Shown: in pieces, positions 47,819 to 57,605 of the stretch
Position numbering within the stretch: the stretch's first letter is position 1
Layout: each line of letters begins with the position of its first letter
Origin: an uncultured Clostridia bacterium
GTDB lineage: Bacteria > Bacillota > Clostridia > Oscillospirales > Acutalibacteraceae
Direction of reading: 5' to 3'
Length of the DNA: 64,000 nucleotides
NCBI GenBank assembly: GCA_947623205.1
Contig: CANQGM010000011.1
Location: forward strand, 1-64,000
Position numbers and translations under genes: made by a program
The notes under the pieces: model-generated
The model's input: the letters and a program-made list of their open reading frames with translations, nothing else
What the model was told of the DNA's origin: nothing
Database searches by the model: none

Positions 47819-48550
47819 TTGGAAACTCAGCTGCAATATAAGCTTCCTGTTTTTGAAGGTCCGTTGGACCTGCTGCTGAATTTAATATCAAAAAATAAAA
47901 TAGATATTTATGACATTCAAATTTCCGAGTTGCTCGAGCAGTATATGGAGCAGATAAAAAAAATGCAGGAAAATCAAATGGACATTGAATCTGAGTTCCT
48001 GACCATGGCGTCTCGGCTTGTTTACATTAAGTCTGTAATGCTTTTGCCAAAGTATGAGGATGAGGCAGAAGAACTTAAAAAGGAACTTACGGGTCAGCTG
48101 CTTGAATACGCAGTTTGCCGCGAAATTGCCGCAAAACTCGGCGTAATTTATGATTTTGATACATACTGCCGTGACGCATCTCCCGTTGAATTTGATTTGA
48201 CGTATAATCGCACACATCCGAGTTCAGACATTGTAAAGGCATATGTAAGCGCAGTGGGGCGGGGCAAAAGAAGGCTTCCGCCGCCCGAAAACGCTTTTTC
48301 AGGAATAGTTTCAAGAAAAATAGTATCTGTAAACAGCAGAATTATTCGTCTTATGCGAAGACTGTGGCACGGCAAATGCCTTGAATATCACGAAATATTT
48401 AAGGAGTGCCGGGGCAGGAGCGACCTTGTTGCAACATTTCTTGCTGCTCTTGAGCTTATTAAGGGAAAACGAATAAGAATTGAGGGCACAGGCGAAAGGG
48501 CTGTTGTCAGAATGATTGATAATGACAGGAGTAGTATTGATGGAAGTTGA
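47819..48550 (+). CDS. scpA: segregation and condensation protein A
   Basis: TTG start; LPVFEGPLDLLLNLISKNKIDIYDIQISELLEQYM. Confidence 0.95.
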   Translation: METQLQYKLPVFEGPLDLLLNLISKNKIDIYDIQISELLEQYMEQIKKMQENQMDIESEFLTMASRLVYIKSVMLLPKYEDEAEELKKELTGQLLEYAVCREIAAKLGVIYDFDTYCRDASPVEFDLTYNRTHPSSDIVKAYVSAVGRGKRRLPPPENAFSGIVSRKIVSVNSRIIRLMRRLWHGKCLEYHEIFKECRGRSDLVATFLAALELIKGKRIRIEGTGERAVVRMIDNDRSSIDGS

Positions 48551-49130
48551 AAATATTTCGGCGGCAATTGAAGCAATACTTTTTGCGAGCGGTTCGTCTG
48601 TTGAAACAGAAAGAATAGCTCAAGCTTTGGAAATTTCTGAATTGCAGGTGAAAGAACACATTTCTGCACTGATTGATGATTATACAAGAGCAGAACGGGG
48701 AATAACAATTATTAAACTCGGAAATTCCTGCCAAATGGTATCCTGCAAAGAATATGCTCCGCAAATCCGCAAGGTAATGGATCTTCGCCGCAACACGCCT
48801 CTTTCACAGGCGGCGCTTGAGGTGCTTGCTGTTGTTGCATATAATCAGCCGGTAACAAAAGCATTTATTGAACAGGTGCGCGGAGTTGATTGCAGCGGTG
48901 TGCTCGGAAGTCTTTCTTCTAAAGGTCTTGTTGAAGAAAAGGGAAGGCTTGAACTTCCCGGCAGACCTCTGCTTTACGGTACTACCGAAAATTTTTTGAG
49001 ATGTTTTAACCTTTCAAGCCTTGACGAGCTTCCTCCGCTTCCCGAAAACGATGAGGATAACGGGGAAGCAAATTCTGAAAAATATGCAGAGCAGCTAAAC
49101 ATACTCGAACAACAGACATCGGTTGTGTAA
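48540..49130 (+). CDS. scpB: segregation and condensation protein B
   Basis: AAIEAILFASGSSVETERIAQAL...LSQAALEVLAVVAYNQPVTKAFIEQVRGVDCSGVL...GRPLLYGTTENFL. Confidence 0.95.
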   Translation: MEVENISAAIEAILFASGSSVETERIAQALEISELQVKEHISALIDDYTRAERGITIIKLGNSCQMVSCKEYAPQIRKVMDLRRNTPLSQAALEVLAVVAYNQPVTKAFIEQVRGVDCSGVLGSLSSKGLVEEKGRLELPGRPLLYGTTENFLRCFNLSSLDELPPLPENDEDNGEANSEKYAEQLNILEQQTSVV

Positions 49131-49171
49131 TTGACCTGAAACTGTAAATAAATATTTAAGGGGGATAACCC

Positions 49172-49774
49172 TTGCTTTGGTTGTATATTTTGTTGGGTAT
49201 TCTTTTGCTGATAACGCTTTTGCTTTTATTGCCGATTAAAATATATGCAAGTTACAGCAATGACTTTTATTGTGTGTTATATATCGGCCTTTTAAAATTG
49301 GGACTTTATCCGACAAAACCCAAACAAAAAAAGAAAAAATCAAAAAGAGTTAAAGAAAGGACAACCGAACCAAAAGACGAAAAAACAAACCTGCTGAAAG
49401 AAAAAGGACTTTCGGGTCTTATTGAAATAATAAAAAAAATTGCAGAACTCGCAGTTGGCGTATTAAAGGACCTTTTTAAGCATATAATAATCAAAAAATT
49501 ATTGCTAAGCATTAAAATTGCCGGCAAGGACGCCGCTGACACCGCAATTAAATATGGGGAATGCTGCTCGGCGGTTTATCCTGCAATAAGTGTAATAACC
49601 GGTGCCGTTAATTTTAAAAATTACGGTGTTGATATATCGCCTGATTTTAATGAAAATGCAGAATCAGCTATAAATTTTGAAACCGAAGCAAAAGTTTTTG
49701 TGCTGTGGCTTGTTGTTTTTGCAATAAAATACGGCATTAAAGGAATAAAACTATTGCTTGAATTGAAAGATTAA
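49172..49774 (+). CDS. DUF2953-like membrane-anchored protein
   Basis: TTG start; N-terminal TM, basic linker; position between scpB and gerW/ytfJ. Confidence 0.75.
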   Translation: MLWLYILLGILLLITLLLLLPIKIYASYSNDFYCVLYIGLLKLGLYPTKPKQKKKKSKRVKERTTEPKDEKTNLLKEKGLSGLIEIIKKIAELAVGVLKDLFKHIIIKKLLLSIKIAGKDAADTAIKYGECCSAVYPAISVITGAVNFKNYGVDISPDFNENAESAINFETEAKVFVLWLVVFAIKYGIKGIKLLLELKD

Positions 49775-49785
49775 GGAGAATTATT

Positions 49786-50217
49786 ATGGAACATCCGATA
49801 GGAAACTTAATGGACACAACAATGAAAAAAATTAAAGAAATGGTAGATGTCAACACTATTGTAGGCGAACCTATTTCATCACCTGACGGAACGCTTATAA
49901 TACCTGTTTCAAAGGTGAGCTACGGCTTTGCCGCAGGCGGCTCCGATTTGCCGACAAAAAAGGAGAACAAAGATTGTTTTGGCGGCGGCAGCGGCGCAGG
50001 CGTTACGATTCAGCCCGTTGCTTTTCTTGCAGTGTACAAAGGCGATGTTAAACTTATTCCCGTTGAAAAGTTTGAGGGCGCGTCCGACCGTATTGTAGGA
50101 ATGATTCCCGATATGATCGACAAAGTTAAAGATATTTTTTCTAAAGACAAAAAGAATAAAAGCATTAAAAAAGATGATGATTTTTCCGAAATTACACAGG
50201 ATGATATAGACGTTTAA
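49786..50217 (+). CDS. ytfJ: GerW/YtfJ-family sporulation protein
   Basis: VNTIVGEPISSPDGTLIIPVSKVSYGFAAGGSD...GGGSGAGVTIQPVAFL. Confidence 0.95.
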   Translation: MEHPIGNLMDTTMKKIKEMVDVNTIVGEPISSPDGTLIIPVSKVSYGFAAGGSDLPTKKENKDCFGGGSGAGVTIQPVAFLAVYKGDVKLIPVEKFEGASDRIVGMIPDMIDKVKDIFSKDKKNKSIKKDDDFSEITQDDIDV

Positions 50218-50265
50218 CGTCATAACATAAATACCCTCCGCATAAAATATGCAGGGGGTGTCCTT

Positions 50266-51402
50266 ATGAAAAAAGCTATTTCTTTTATGCTTTGCGTTTT
50301 AATGTTTGTTTTTTGTGCTGTGCCCGCAAACGCTAAGACCCAGGAAAAAGCTCCGTCGGTTTCAGCAGAAACTTTTGTATTATATTGTGCAGACAACGGA
50401 CAAATTATTTATTCTAAAAACGAAAATAAAAAAATGAAGCCGGCCAGCACAACAAAGATAATGACCTCGCTGCTTACCCTTGAAGAGGCGGCATCATCAA
50501 ACAAAAAAGTGACGTTTACAAACGATATGGTTGCCGAGGGCAGTTCAATGTACCTTAAAATCGGCGATAAGGTAACATTGAAAGACCTTGCTGCCGGAAT
50601 GATGATGGCGTCCGGTAATGACGCCGCAAATGCTGCGGCTGTTACTATTTCGGGCGGTGCAGAAAAATTTTCTGTTCTTATGAATGAGCGCGCCAAGCAA
50701 ATAGGTATGAAAAACACTCATTTTATCACGCCGAGCGGACTTGACGACGATAATCACTACTCAACGGCATATGATATGGCATTGCTTATGGCATATGCGC
50801 TTGAAAATGAGGATTTTGCAAATCTGACATCTAAAAAAAGCGAAACAGTTAGTTTTATTGAACCGCAGTCTAAAAAAACAACTTATGCAAATCACAACAG
50901 ATTGCTTTCACTATATAAATACTGCATAGGCGGAAAAACAGGTTACACAAGGGCGGCCGGCAGATGTCTTGTTACCGCGGCGAAAAAAGACGGTCTTACG
51001 CTTGTTTGTGTTACAATGAATGACAGAAACGACTGGAACGACCATGCAGCCCTTTATGAATACGGGTTTGAAAAATATTCGTATTACGAAACCGACGACT
51101 CGGAATTTTGTATAGATGTGCCGTGCGTAGGCGCTGAAAATGAAAACATAACACTTATGGGAGAAAAAAACGCAGGTACGGTTGTTTTATCTGATGACAA
51201 AAACAAAATAGAGCGCAAGATATTTGCTGACAGCTTTCTTTATGCTCCCATAAAAGAAAATGAGGTTTGCGGCAGAATTGATTATGTACTGAACGGTAAA
51301 ACAATTGCAAGCGTAAATCTTGTTGCAACTGACAATGTTAATTCTATAAAAGAAAATAAAAGTATATGGACGATAATAAAGGAAATGTTTACATATGGCT
51401 AA
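50266..51402 (+). CDS. serine-type D-Ala-D-Ala carboxypeptidase (DacF/DacB-like PBP)
   Basis: signal peptide; PASTTKIMT (SxxK), ASGNDAA (SxN), KTGYT (KTG). Confidence 0.95.
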   Translation: MKKAISFMLCVLMFVFCAVPANAKTQEKAPSVSAETFVLYCADNGQIIYSKNENKKMKPASTTKIMTSLLTLEEAASSNKKVTFTNDMVAEGSSMYLKIGDKVTLKDLAAGMMMASGNDAANAAAVTISGGAEKFSVLMNERAKQIGMKNTHFITPSGLDDDNHYSTAYDMALLMAYALENEDFANLTSKKSETVSFIEPQSKKTTYANHNRLLSLYKYCIGGKTGYTRAAGRCLVTAAKKDGLTLVCVTMNDRNDWNDHAALYEYGFEKYSYYETDDSEFCIDVPCVGAENENITLMGEKNAGTVVLSDDKNKIERKIFADSFLYAPIKENEVCGRIDYVLNGKTIASVNLVATDNVNSIKENKSIWTIIKEMFTYG

Positions 51403-52132
51403 AACCGAACCGATTAGACTGCAAAAATTAATATCACAATGCGGAATCGCTTCCCGAAGAAAAGCAGAGGAGCTTATACTTCGGGGAGAGGTAAAAGTAA
51501 ACGGAAGCGTGGCAAAACTTGGAGACAAAGTTTTGCCTAACGACAAAATATATGTCAGGGGAAAGCGCATAGCAGTTCCAAAGTCGCCTCATCGTTATAT
51601 TATGCTAAACAAGCCGAGGGGTTTTATTACAACCATGAATGATGAACGCGGCAGAAAATGTGTTGCGGAGCTTGTGCAGGATGTCGGCGAGAGGGTATAT
51701 CCGGTAGGACGTCTTGACAAAGAATCCGAGGGAATGCTTATTTTGACAAACGACGGAGATTTTGCAAATAAGATAATGCATCCGAAAAATTGCATTTACA
51801 AAATATACAGGGTAACAGTGCGCCCGTCAATTAATGAAGAACAGCTTATAAAGCTTGAAACGGGCGTTGAAATTGACGGAAGAAAAACCGCTCCGGCGCA
51901 GGTTCACGTTCTTCATAAAGAACAAAACAGAGTAGTGCTTGAAATAATTTTGCATGAGGGTAAAAACAGAGAAATACGAAAAATGTGCGATGCAGTCGGA
52001 CTTGAAGTGGCGCGCCTTAAACGCACTCAGATAGGAGGCGTAAAAATGGGTATGCTTAAACAGGGCGATTGGAGAGATCTGACCAATATTGAGGTAAAAA
52101 AACTGTTGTCAAATCCTTTTGTTAAGGGATAG
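51395..52132 (+). CDS. rluB: 23S rRNA pseudouridine synthase, RluB family
   Basis: S4 domain IRLQKLISQCGIASRRKAEELI; NKPRGFITT; YPVGRLDKESEGMLILTNDG. Confidence 0.92.
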   Translation: MAKTEPIRLQKLISQCGIASRRKAEELILRGEVKVNGSVAKLGDKVLPNDKIYVRGKRIAVPKSPHRYIMLNKPRGFITTMNDERGRKCVAELVQDVGERVYPVGRLDKESEGMLILTNDGDFANKIMHPKNCIYKIYRVTVRPSINEEQLIKLETGVEIDGRKTAPAQVHVLHKEQNRVVLEIILHEGKNREIRKMCDAVGLEVARLKRTQIGGVKMGMLKQGDWRDLTNIEVKKLLSNPFVKG

Positions 52133-52347
52133 CCTTTTTATAGTATTTAATTACAATAAAATATGCATTTATTATATTTACAATAAATTTAACGTATTAT
52201 TTCAATTACTATGAAATGTGTGCAAAAATATAAATGATACAGCTTTTTTCTTGTACTTTTAAAGATTTTAAGATATAATGTAAAATATGGTATATTAGGA
52301 ATTATATTGAATTTACCGTATATTACATTGTGCTGGAGGATGTTATA

Positions 52348-53658
52348 ATGAGTATTGAAAAAATCAATCAGGCAAAAGCTGAAATTTCTTCAACTTCCGC
52401 TTACAAAATAATAACGGATTTTTTTGACGAAGGCAGCTTTTGTGAAATTGATGCCTTTGCAAAATCAGGCAAAGATTTTGCTGAGGTTGTCGCCGGTTTT
52501 GGTACGGTAGAGGGAATGCCTGTTTATGCTTTTGCACAGAACAGCGATATTTGCGGCGGCGCAATGAGTAAGGCTCAGGCTGTAAAGCTGAAAAAAATAT
52601 ATGACCTTGCACTTAAAACAGGCGCGCCTGTCGTGGGATTTTATGACAGTATCGGCGGCAGACTTGCTCAGGGAACAGAGCTTTTGGCAGGATGCGGAGA
52701 GGTGCTCAACAGCTCGGCCGCTCTTTCGGGTGTTGTTCCGCAGGTGTCCGTTATTCTTGGAACCTGTCTTGGAACAAGCGCGCTCAATGCAGTAAGTTCA
52801 GACATTGTAATTATGAGCGAAAAGGCTCAGCTATCACTTTCTGTAACAGGAGAAAATTCAGACGCCAAGTACAATTCCGAAAACGGTATTGCAGCAATGG
52901 TGTCAAAAGATACTCAGCAGGCTATTGCCACGGCAAGAGAGCTTATGCTTTATCTTCCTTCCAACAATTTGAATATGGCTCCGCAGTCATTTGAAGAGGC
53001 TCCCTCAGACGGCTGCGGCTGTATTGTAGGAAAGGTTATCGACGGAAACAGCGCAATTAAACTTTTCAACGATTACGGCGCACAGTCCAGAGTTCGTCTT
53101 GCAAGACTCGGCGGACAGGTTGTGGGCATTGTTGCTACAAAAGGCGGAAAACTTGATTGTCCGTCGACAGATAAAATTGCCAAATTTGTTCGTTTTTGTG
53201 ATGCGTTCTCAATACCTGTAATTTCATTTGTTGATTGCAGCGGTTTTAAATCAATTAAATCAGCGGCAAAGGCCGCCTCTGCATATGCTGAGGCTACAAC
53301 CGTTAAAATATCGGTAGTAACGGGCAAAGCGATTGGCTCTGCATATATTTCCTTTGCGGGAACAGGCGCTAATGCAGACGTTGTATATGCTCTTCCGGGT
53401 GCTGTAATTTCGCCGGTAAATGTTGAGGCCGCCGCCTACATTATGGCCCCGGAATCTATGAAAGTTCCGGTTGAGTCACAGAAAACTGCCGCAGAAAAAT
53501 TTGCGGAAGAAAATCTGTCGGCATTTAATGCGGCGCAAAACGGTTATGTTGACGGTATTATTGAAGAATCGCAGCTGCGCCAAACACTTATTTCGGCTCT
53601 TGATATGCTCTCTGGCAAACGTGTACCCACACTTGCAAAGAAGCATTCAACAATTTAA
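52348..53658 (+). CDS. biotin-dependent carboxyl transferase domain protein (divergent 12S/MmdA-like)
   Basis: VYAFAQNSDICGGAMSKAQAVKLKKIYDLALKTGAPVVGFYDSIGGRLAQG...KAIGSAYISFAG. Confidence 0.85.
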   Translation: MSIEKINQAKAEISSTSAYKIITDFFDEGSFCEIDAFAKSGKDFAEVVAGFGTVEGMPVYAFAQNSDICGGAMSKAQAVKLKKIYDLALKTGAPVVGFYDSIGGRLAQGTELLAGCGEVLNSSAALSGVVPQVSVILGTCLGTSALNAVSSDIVIMSEKAQLSLSVTGENSDAKYNSENGIAAMVSKDTQQAIATARELMLYLPSNNLNMAPQSFEEAPSDGCGCIVGKVIDGNSAIKLFNDYGAQSRVRLARLGGQVVGIVATKGGKLDCPSTDKIAKFVRFCDAFSIPVISFVDCSGFKSIKSAAKAASAYAEATTVKISVVTGKAIGSAYISFAGTGANADVVYALPGAVISPVNVEAAAYIMAPESMKVPVESQKTAAEKFAEENLSAFNAAQNGYVDGIIEESQLRQTLISALDMLSGKRVPTLAKKHSTI

Positions 53659-53694
53659 TAAATGATAACTTGTTAAAATAAAGGGGAATTTGTA

Positions 53695-54048
53695 ATGAAA
53701 AATTTGAAGATTACAGTAAACGGTACAGCATATAATGTACAGGTTGAAGAAATCGGAAGTTCTTCCGCGGCAGCACCAACGACCTCGGCTGCCGTTGCCC
53801 AGGCTAAACCGGCCGCACCAGCAGGCGCTGCGGGCTCTGTTGTTGTTAAGGCTCCAATGCCCGGTACTGTCGTTAATGTTGTTGTGTCCGCAGGACAGGC
53901 TGTAAAAGCCGGCGACGACCTTGTTTTTATTGAGGCTATGAAAATGGAAACACCGGTAAAAGCTCCGCAGGATGGCACAATTGCTACTGTTGATGTTTCT
54001 AAGGGAGAATCCGTTGAATCGGGCAAGGTTCTTGTTACTCTAAACTAA
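53695..54048 (+). CDS. biotin carboxyl carrier protein (1.3S-like)
   Basis: KITVNGTAYNV..., Ala/Pro linker, EAMKMET biotinylation motif. Confidence 0.95.
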   Translation: MKNLKITVNGTAYNVQVEEIGSSSAAAPTTSAAVAQAKPAAPAGAAGSVVVKAPMPGTVVNVVVSAGQAVKAGDDLVFIEAMKMETPVKAPQDGTIATVDVSKGESVESGKVLVTLN

Positions 54049-54076
54049 TTTATAACTGACGAAAGGGATGTCCTAA

Positions 54077-55477
54077 ATGGCAAAAAAAATTAGAGTTACC
54101 GAAACGGCTCTGCGTGACGCTCATCAGTCGCTTATTGCTACAAGAATGACTACGGAAGAAATGCTGCCGATACTTGACCGGCTTGATAAAATCGGTTATT
54201 ACTCTCTTGAATGCTGGGGCGGCGCAACGTATGATTCATGTCTTAGATTTTTAAATGAAGACCCGTGGGAGAGACTTCGCATAATTCGTGAGCATTGTCC
54301 CAAAACAAAGCTGCAAATGCTTTTCAGAGGTCAGAATATGCTCGGTTATCGTCATTATGCCGATGACTGTGTAGAATATCTTGTTCAGCGTTCAATTGCA
54401 AACGGCATTGATATAATTCGTATTTTTGACGCTCTTAACGATATTAAAAATCTTCGCACGGCTATTAAAGCGGCAAAAAAAGAAGGCGGGCACGCACAGG
54501 TTGCGGTCAGCTACACAACAGGTCCGGTATTTACTGATGAATATTATGTTGAATATGCAAAAAGAATTGCGGACGCCGGAGCAGATTCGATTTGCATTAA
54601 GGATATGGCGGCACTTCTTACTCCTGCAAGAACAGAAAGTCTTGTAAAAGCAATCAAGTCAGAAGTTGCCCTTCCTGTTCAGCTTCACACTCACTATACA
54701 TCAGGACTTGCTTCAATGTGCCTTTTAAAGGGCGTTGAAGCCGGTGCTGACGGAATTGATACGGCAATCAGTCCGCTTGCTCTCGGAACGTCGCACGCAC
54801 CGACCGAGTCAATGGTAGCCGCTTTGCAGGATACAGAGTATGATACAGGACTTGATATAAAAGCACTTGCCGAAATTCGCGCTTACTTTATGACGCTTCG
54901 TGAAAAATATATTAAATCGGGACTTCTTGACCCCAAAATGCTTGCTACCGACGCAAAGGCGCTTATTTATCAGGTGCCCGGCGGTATGCTTTCAAACCTT
55001 TTGTCACAGTTGAAACAGGCGGGGCAGGAGGATAAGCTTGATGAGGTTCTTGAAGAAGTACCGCGCGTCAGAAAAGACTCCGGTTATCCTCCGCTTGTAA
55101 CTCCAACGTCTCAGATAGTAGGCACACAGGCGGTGTTCAATGTGATAACCGGCGAACGCTATAAAATGTGTACAAATGAGTTTAAAGGTCTTGTTGCCGG
55201 TGAATACGGTACAACGCCAATGCCTATTGACCCTGAATTTCAGAAAAAAATCATCGGTGATAAAAAGGTTATTAAATGTCGCCCAGCTGATCTTCTTGAA
55301 CCGGAGCTCGACAAGCTTCGCGGCGAAATTTCCGAATGGATTGAACAGCCCGAGGACGTTCTTTCTTATGCTCAGTTCCCCAAAGTTGCCCTTGACTTTT
55401 TTGAAAAGAGAAGAAATGCAAAGGTCGGAATCAACGGCGACAAGCTTGACAAAGACAATATGGTTCATCCCGTTTAA
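54077..55477 (+). CDS. oxaloacetate decarboxylase alpha/pyruvate carboxylase CT-domain protein (5S-like), no biotin domain
   Basis: VTETALRDAHQSLIATRMTTEEMLPI, ECWGGATYDSCLRFLNEDPWERLR, QMLFRGQNMLGYRHYADD, LHTHYTSGLASM. Confidence 0.93.
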   Translation: MAKKIRVTETALRDAHQSLIATRMTTEEMLPILDRLDKIGYYSLECWGGATYDSCLRFLNEDPWERLRIIREHCPKTKLQMLFRGQNMLGYRHYADDCVEYLVQRSIANGIDIIRIFDALNDIKNLRTAIKAAKKEGGHAQVAVSYTTGPVFTDEYYVEYAKRIADAGADSICIKDMAALLTPARTESLVKAIKSEVALPVQLHTHYTSGLASMCLLKGVEAGADGIDTAISPLALGTSHAPTESMVAALQDTEYDTGLDIKALAEIRAYFMTLREKYIKSGLLDPKMLATDAKALIYQVPGGMLSNLLSQLKQAGQEDKLDEVLEEVPRVRKDSGYPPLVTPTSQIVGTQAVFNVITGERYKMCTNEFKGLVAGEYGTTPMPIDPEFQKKIIGDKKVIKCRPADLLEPELDKLRGEISEWIEQPEDVLSYAQFPKVALDFFEKRRNAKVGINGDKLDKDNMVHPV

Positions 55478-55492
55478 ATTAACAGTATAATT

Positions 55493-55533
55493 AAACCACC
55501 CTGTAAATGTAAGGTTTACAGGGTGGTTTTTTA
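55493..55533. terminator. bidirectional terminator hairpin
   Basis: AAACCACCCTGTAAA-tgtaagg-TTTACAGGGTGGTTTTTT between convergent operons. Confidence 0.92.
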
Positions 55534-55553
55534 AAAAAATAATTTGTTTTAAG

Positions 55554-56210
55554 TTAATGTCCTGAGTAGTTGTGCGCCTTATCAAGCAGCATATCTTTTA
55601 CCTTCATCAGCCGTGTTCGGCTGCTTCGGTCATTCTCTTCAAGCTTCATTGAAATATACTTTATTGTATCCTGATATCGGGGGATCATAACGTGTTCAAG
55701 CGAATTGACTCTTCGGCGTGTTTTTTCTATTTCAGAAGACATCAGTTCACAGCTTTTTTCAATTTCGGCAAGTTTTATCAAATCGGGGAGAAGCTCGTTA
55801 AGCGACATAACCGCGTCGTCAAGCTCGAATGATGTAAATGCAAAGCCGTAAGGAAATATGTCTCCGCTGTCATTTGTGCGTTTGTTTGCCGAGAACTGCG
55901 GTATTTCAACACTCATTACATTGCGCGATGATACTTTTATATTTACCTGTTGCTTTGGCGACATAAGCGACGCGTCAAGGGCCTCTTTTGACATTACTGC
56001 GCTTGCGTTTACAAAGTGAGAATTGCAGTTTTGCAATTCTTTTTCAACTTTTTCTCTAAGCTCTTTGTTTTCACGCACCAAATCAAGAAACTGACGCATC
56101 AGTTCATCCCGTTTGTCTTTTAACATTTTGTGTCCCCGAACAGCAGTAGCAAGCTGCTTTTTCAGCTTTGTAAGCTGCATTCTTGTGGGATTGACATTCA
56201 TTATTGCCAT
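55554..56210 (-). CDS. ntpD: V-type ATP synthase subunit D
   Basis: NVNPTRMQLTKLKKQLATAVRGHKMLKDKRDELMRQF; NSLEHVMIPRYQDTIKYISMKLEE. Confidence 0.96.
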   Translation of the reverse strand: MAIMNVNPTRMQLTKLKKQLATAVRGHKMLKDKRDELMRQFLDLVRENKELREKVEKELQNCNSHFVNASAVMSKEALDASLMSPKQQVNIKVSSRNVMSVEIPQFSANKRTNDSGDIFPYGFAFTSFELDDAVMSLNELLPDLIKLAEIEKSCELMSSEIEKTRRRVNSLEHVMIPRYQDTIKYISMKLEENDRSSRTRLMKVKDMLLDKAHNYSGH

Positions 56211-56234
56211 GAGTCAGCACCTTCGTTGCAGTTT

Positions 56235-57605
56235 TTATTCACCATAAAATTCATCGAGCATATCGTCCTTAATACGTTTCAATTCACTTCTCGGCAGAAT
56301 ATGCAGCAGCTTCCATCCTATGTCAAGAGTTTCTTCAATTGAACGGTTGGAATCATATCCCTGAGAAACATATTGCTTTTCAAATTCTTCTGCAAATTCC
56401 GCGTATTTTTTATCCATATCCGTGAGAGCCGCCTCACCGAGAATAACCATAAGCTCTCTTGCGTCCTTACCTCGTGCATATGCGGCAAACAGCTGGTTCA
56501 TCGTTGCGGCGTGGTCTTTTCTTGTACGGTCAGGACCTATGCCCTTGTCCTTCAGTCGTGAAAGAGACGGAAGAACGTCAATGGGAGGAGTTACGCCCTT
56601 GCGGTAAAGCTCACGCGATAAAATAATCTGTCCTTCGGTAATATATCCCGTTAAGTCGGGAATAGGGTGTGTTTTGTCATCTTCAGGCATTGTCAAAATC
56701 GGAATAAGAGTAATTGAACCGTCTTTGCCGCGCAGACGACCTGCACGTTCATAAAGGCTTGCAAGGTCGGTGTACATATATCCGGGATAACCGCGTCTGC
56801 CGGGAACTTCTTTTCGTGCTGCCGAAACCTCACGCAGAGCGTCGGCATAGTTTGTGATGTCCGTCATAATTACAAGCACATGCATACCAAGGTCAAAAGC
56901 AAGGTATTCTGCGGCTGTAAGAGCCATACGAGGTGTTGCGATACGCTCAATTGCCGGGTCGTTTGCAAGGTTTACAAACATTACCGTTCTGTCAATTGCA
57001 CCTGTTTCTTTAAATGACTGTACAAAGTAGTTTGATTCCTCAAATGTGATACCCATTGCAGCAAATACAACGGCAAACTGTTCGTCTTTTCCTCTTACTG
57101 TTGCCTGGCGGGCAATCTGAGCGGCAAGCTGAGCATGGGGAAGACCCGAAGCGGAAAAAATCGGCAGCTTTTGACCTCTTACAAGAGTATTAAGACCGTC
57201 AATAGCGGAAATTCCGGTTTGAATAAATTCCTGCGGATAGTTGCGGGCAGCCGGATTCATAGGTGTGCCGTTGATGTCAAGACGTTTTTCCGGTATCAGA
57301 GCAGGACCGTCGTCAATAGGATTTCCGAGTCCGTCGAATACCCGCGAGAGCATATCGGATGATACAGGCAGCTCCATTGAACGGCCGAGAAAACGAACCT
57401 TTGAATCCGCAAGGTTAATGCCTGCGGCAGATTCAAACAGCTGAACAAGGGCATTGCTGCCGTCAACCTCAAGAACCCTGCAACGGCGTGTTTCACCGTT
57501 TGGCAATTCAATTTCACCAAGCTCGTCGTACTTTACGTCGTCTACGTCGCTTATCATCATAAGCGGTCCGGCAACTTCGCGTATTGTGCGGTATTCCTTT
57601 GGCAT
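56235..57605 (-). CDS. ntpB: V-type ATP synthase subunit B
   Basis: [14 protein letters not shown]...[14 protein letters not shown]...[22 protein letters not shown]. Confidence 0.98.
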   Translation of the reverse strand: MPKEYRTIREVAGPLMMISDVDDVKYDELGEIELPNGETRRCRVLEVDGSNALVQLFESAAGINLADSKVRFLGRSMELPVSSDMLSRVFDGLGNPIDDGPALIPEKRLDINGTPMNPAARNYPQEFIQTGISAIDGLNTLVRGQKLPIFSASGLPHAQLAAQIARQATVRGKDEQFAVVFAAMGITFEESNYFVQSFKETGAIDRTVMFVNLANDPAIERIATPRMALTAAEYLAFDLGMHVLVIMTDITNYADALREVSAARKEVPGRRGYPGYMYTDLASLYERAGRLRGKDGSITLIPILTMPEDDKTHPIPDLTGYITEGQIILSRELYRKGVTPPIDVLPSLSRLKDKGIGPDRTRKDHAATMNQLFAAYARGKDARELMVILGEAALTDMDKKYAEFAEEFEKQYVSQGYDSNRSIEETLDIGWKLLHILPRSELKRIKDDMLDEFYGE

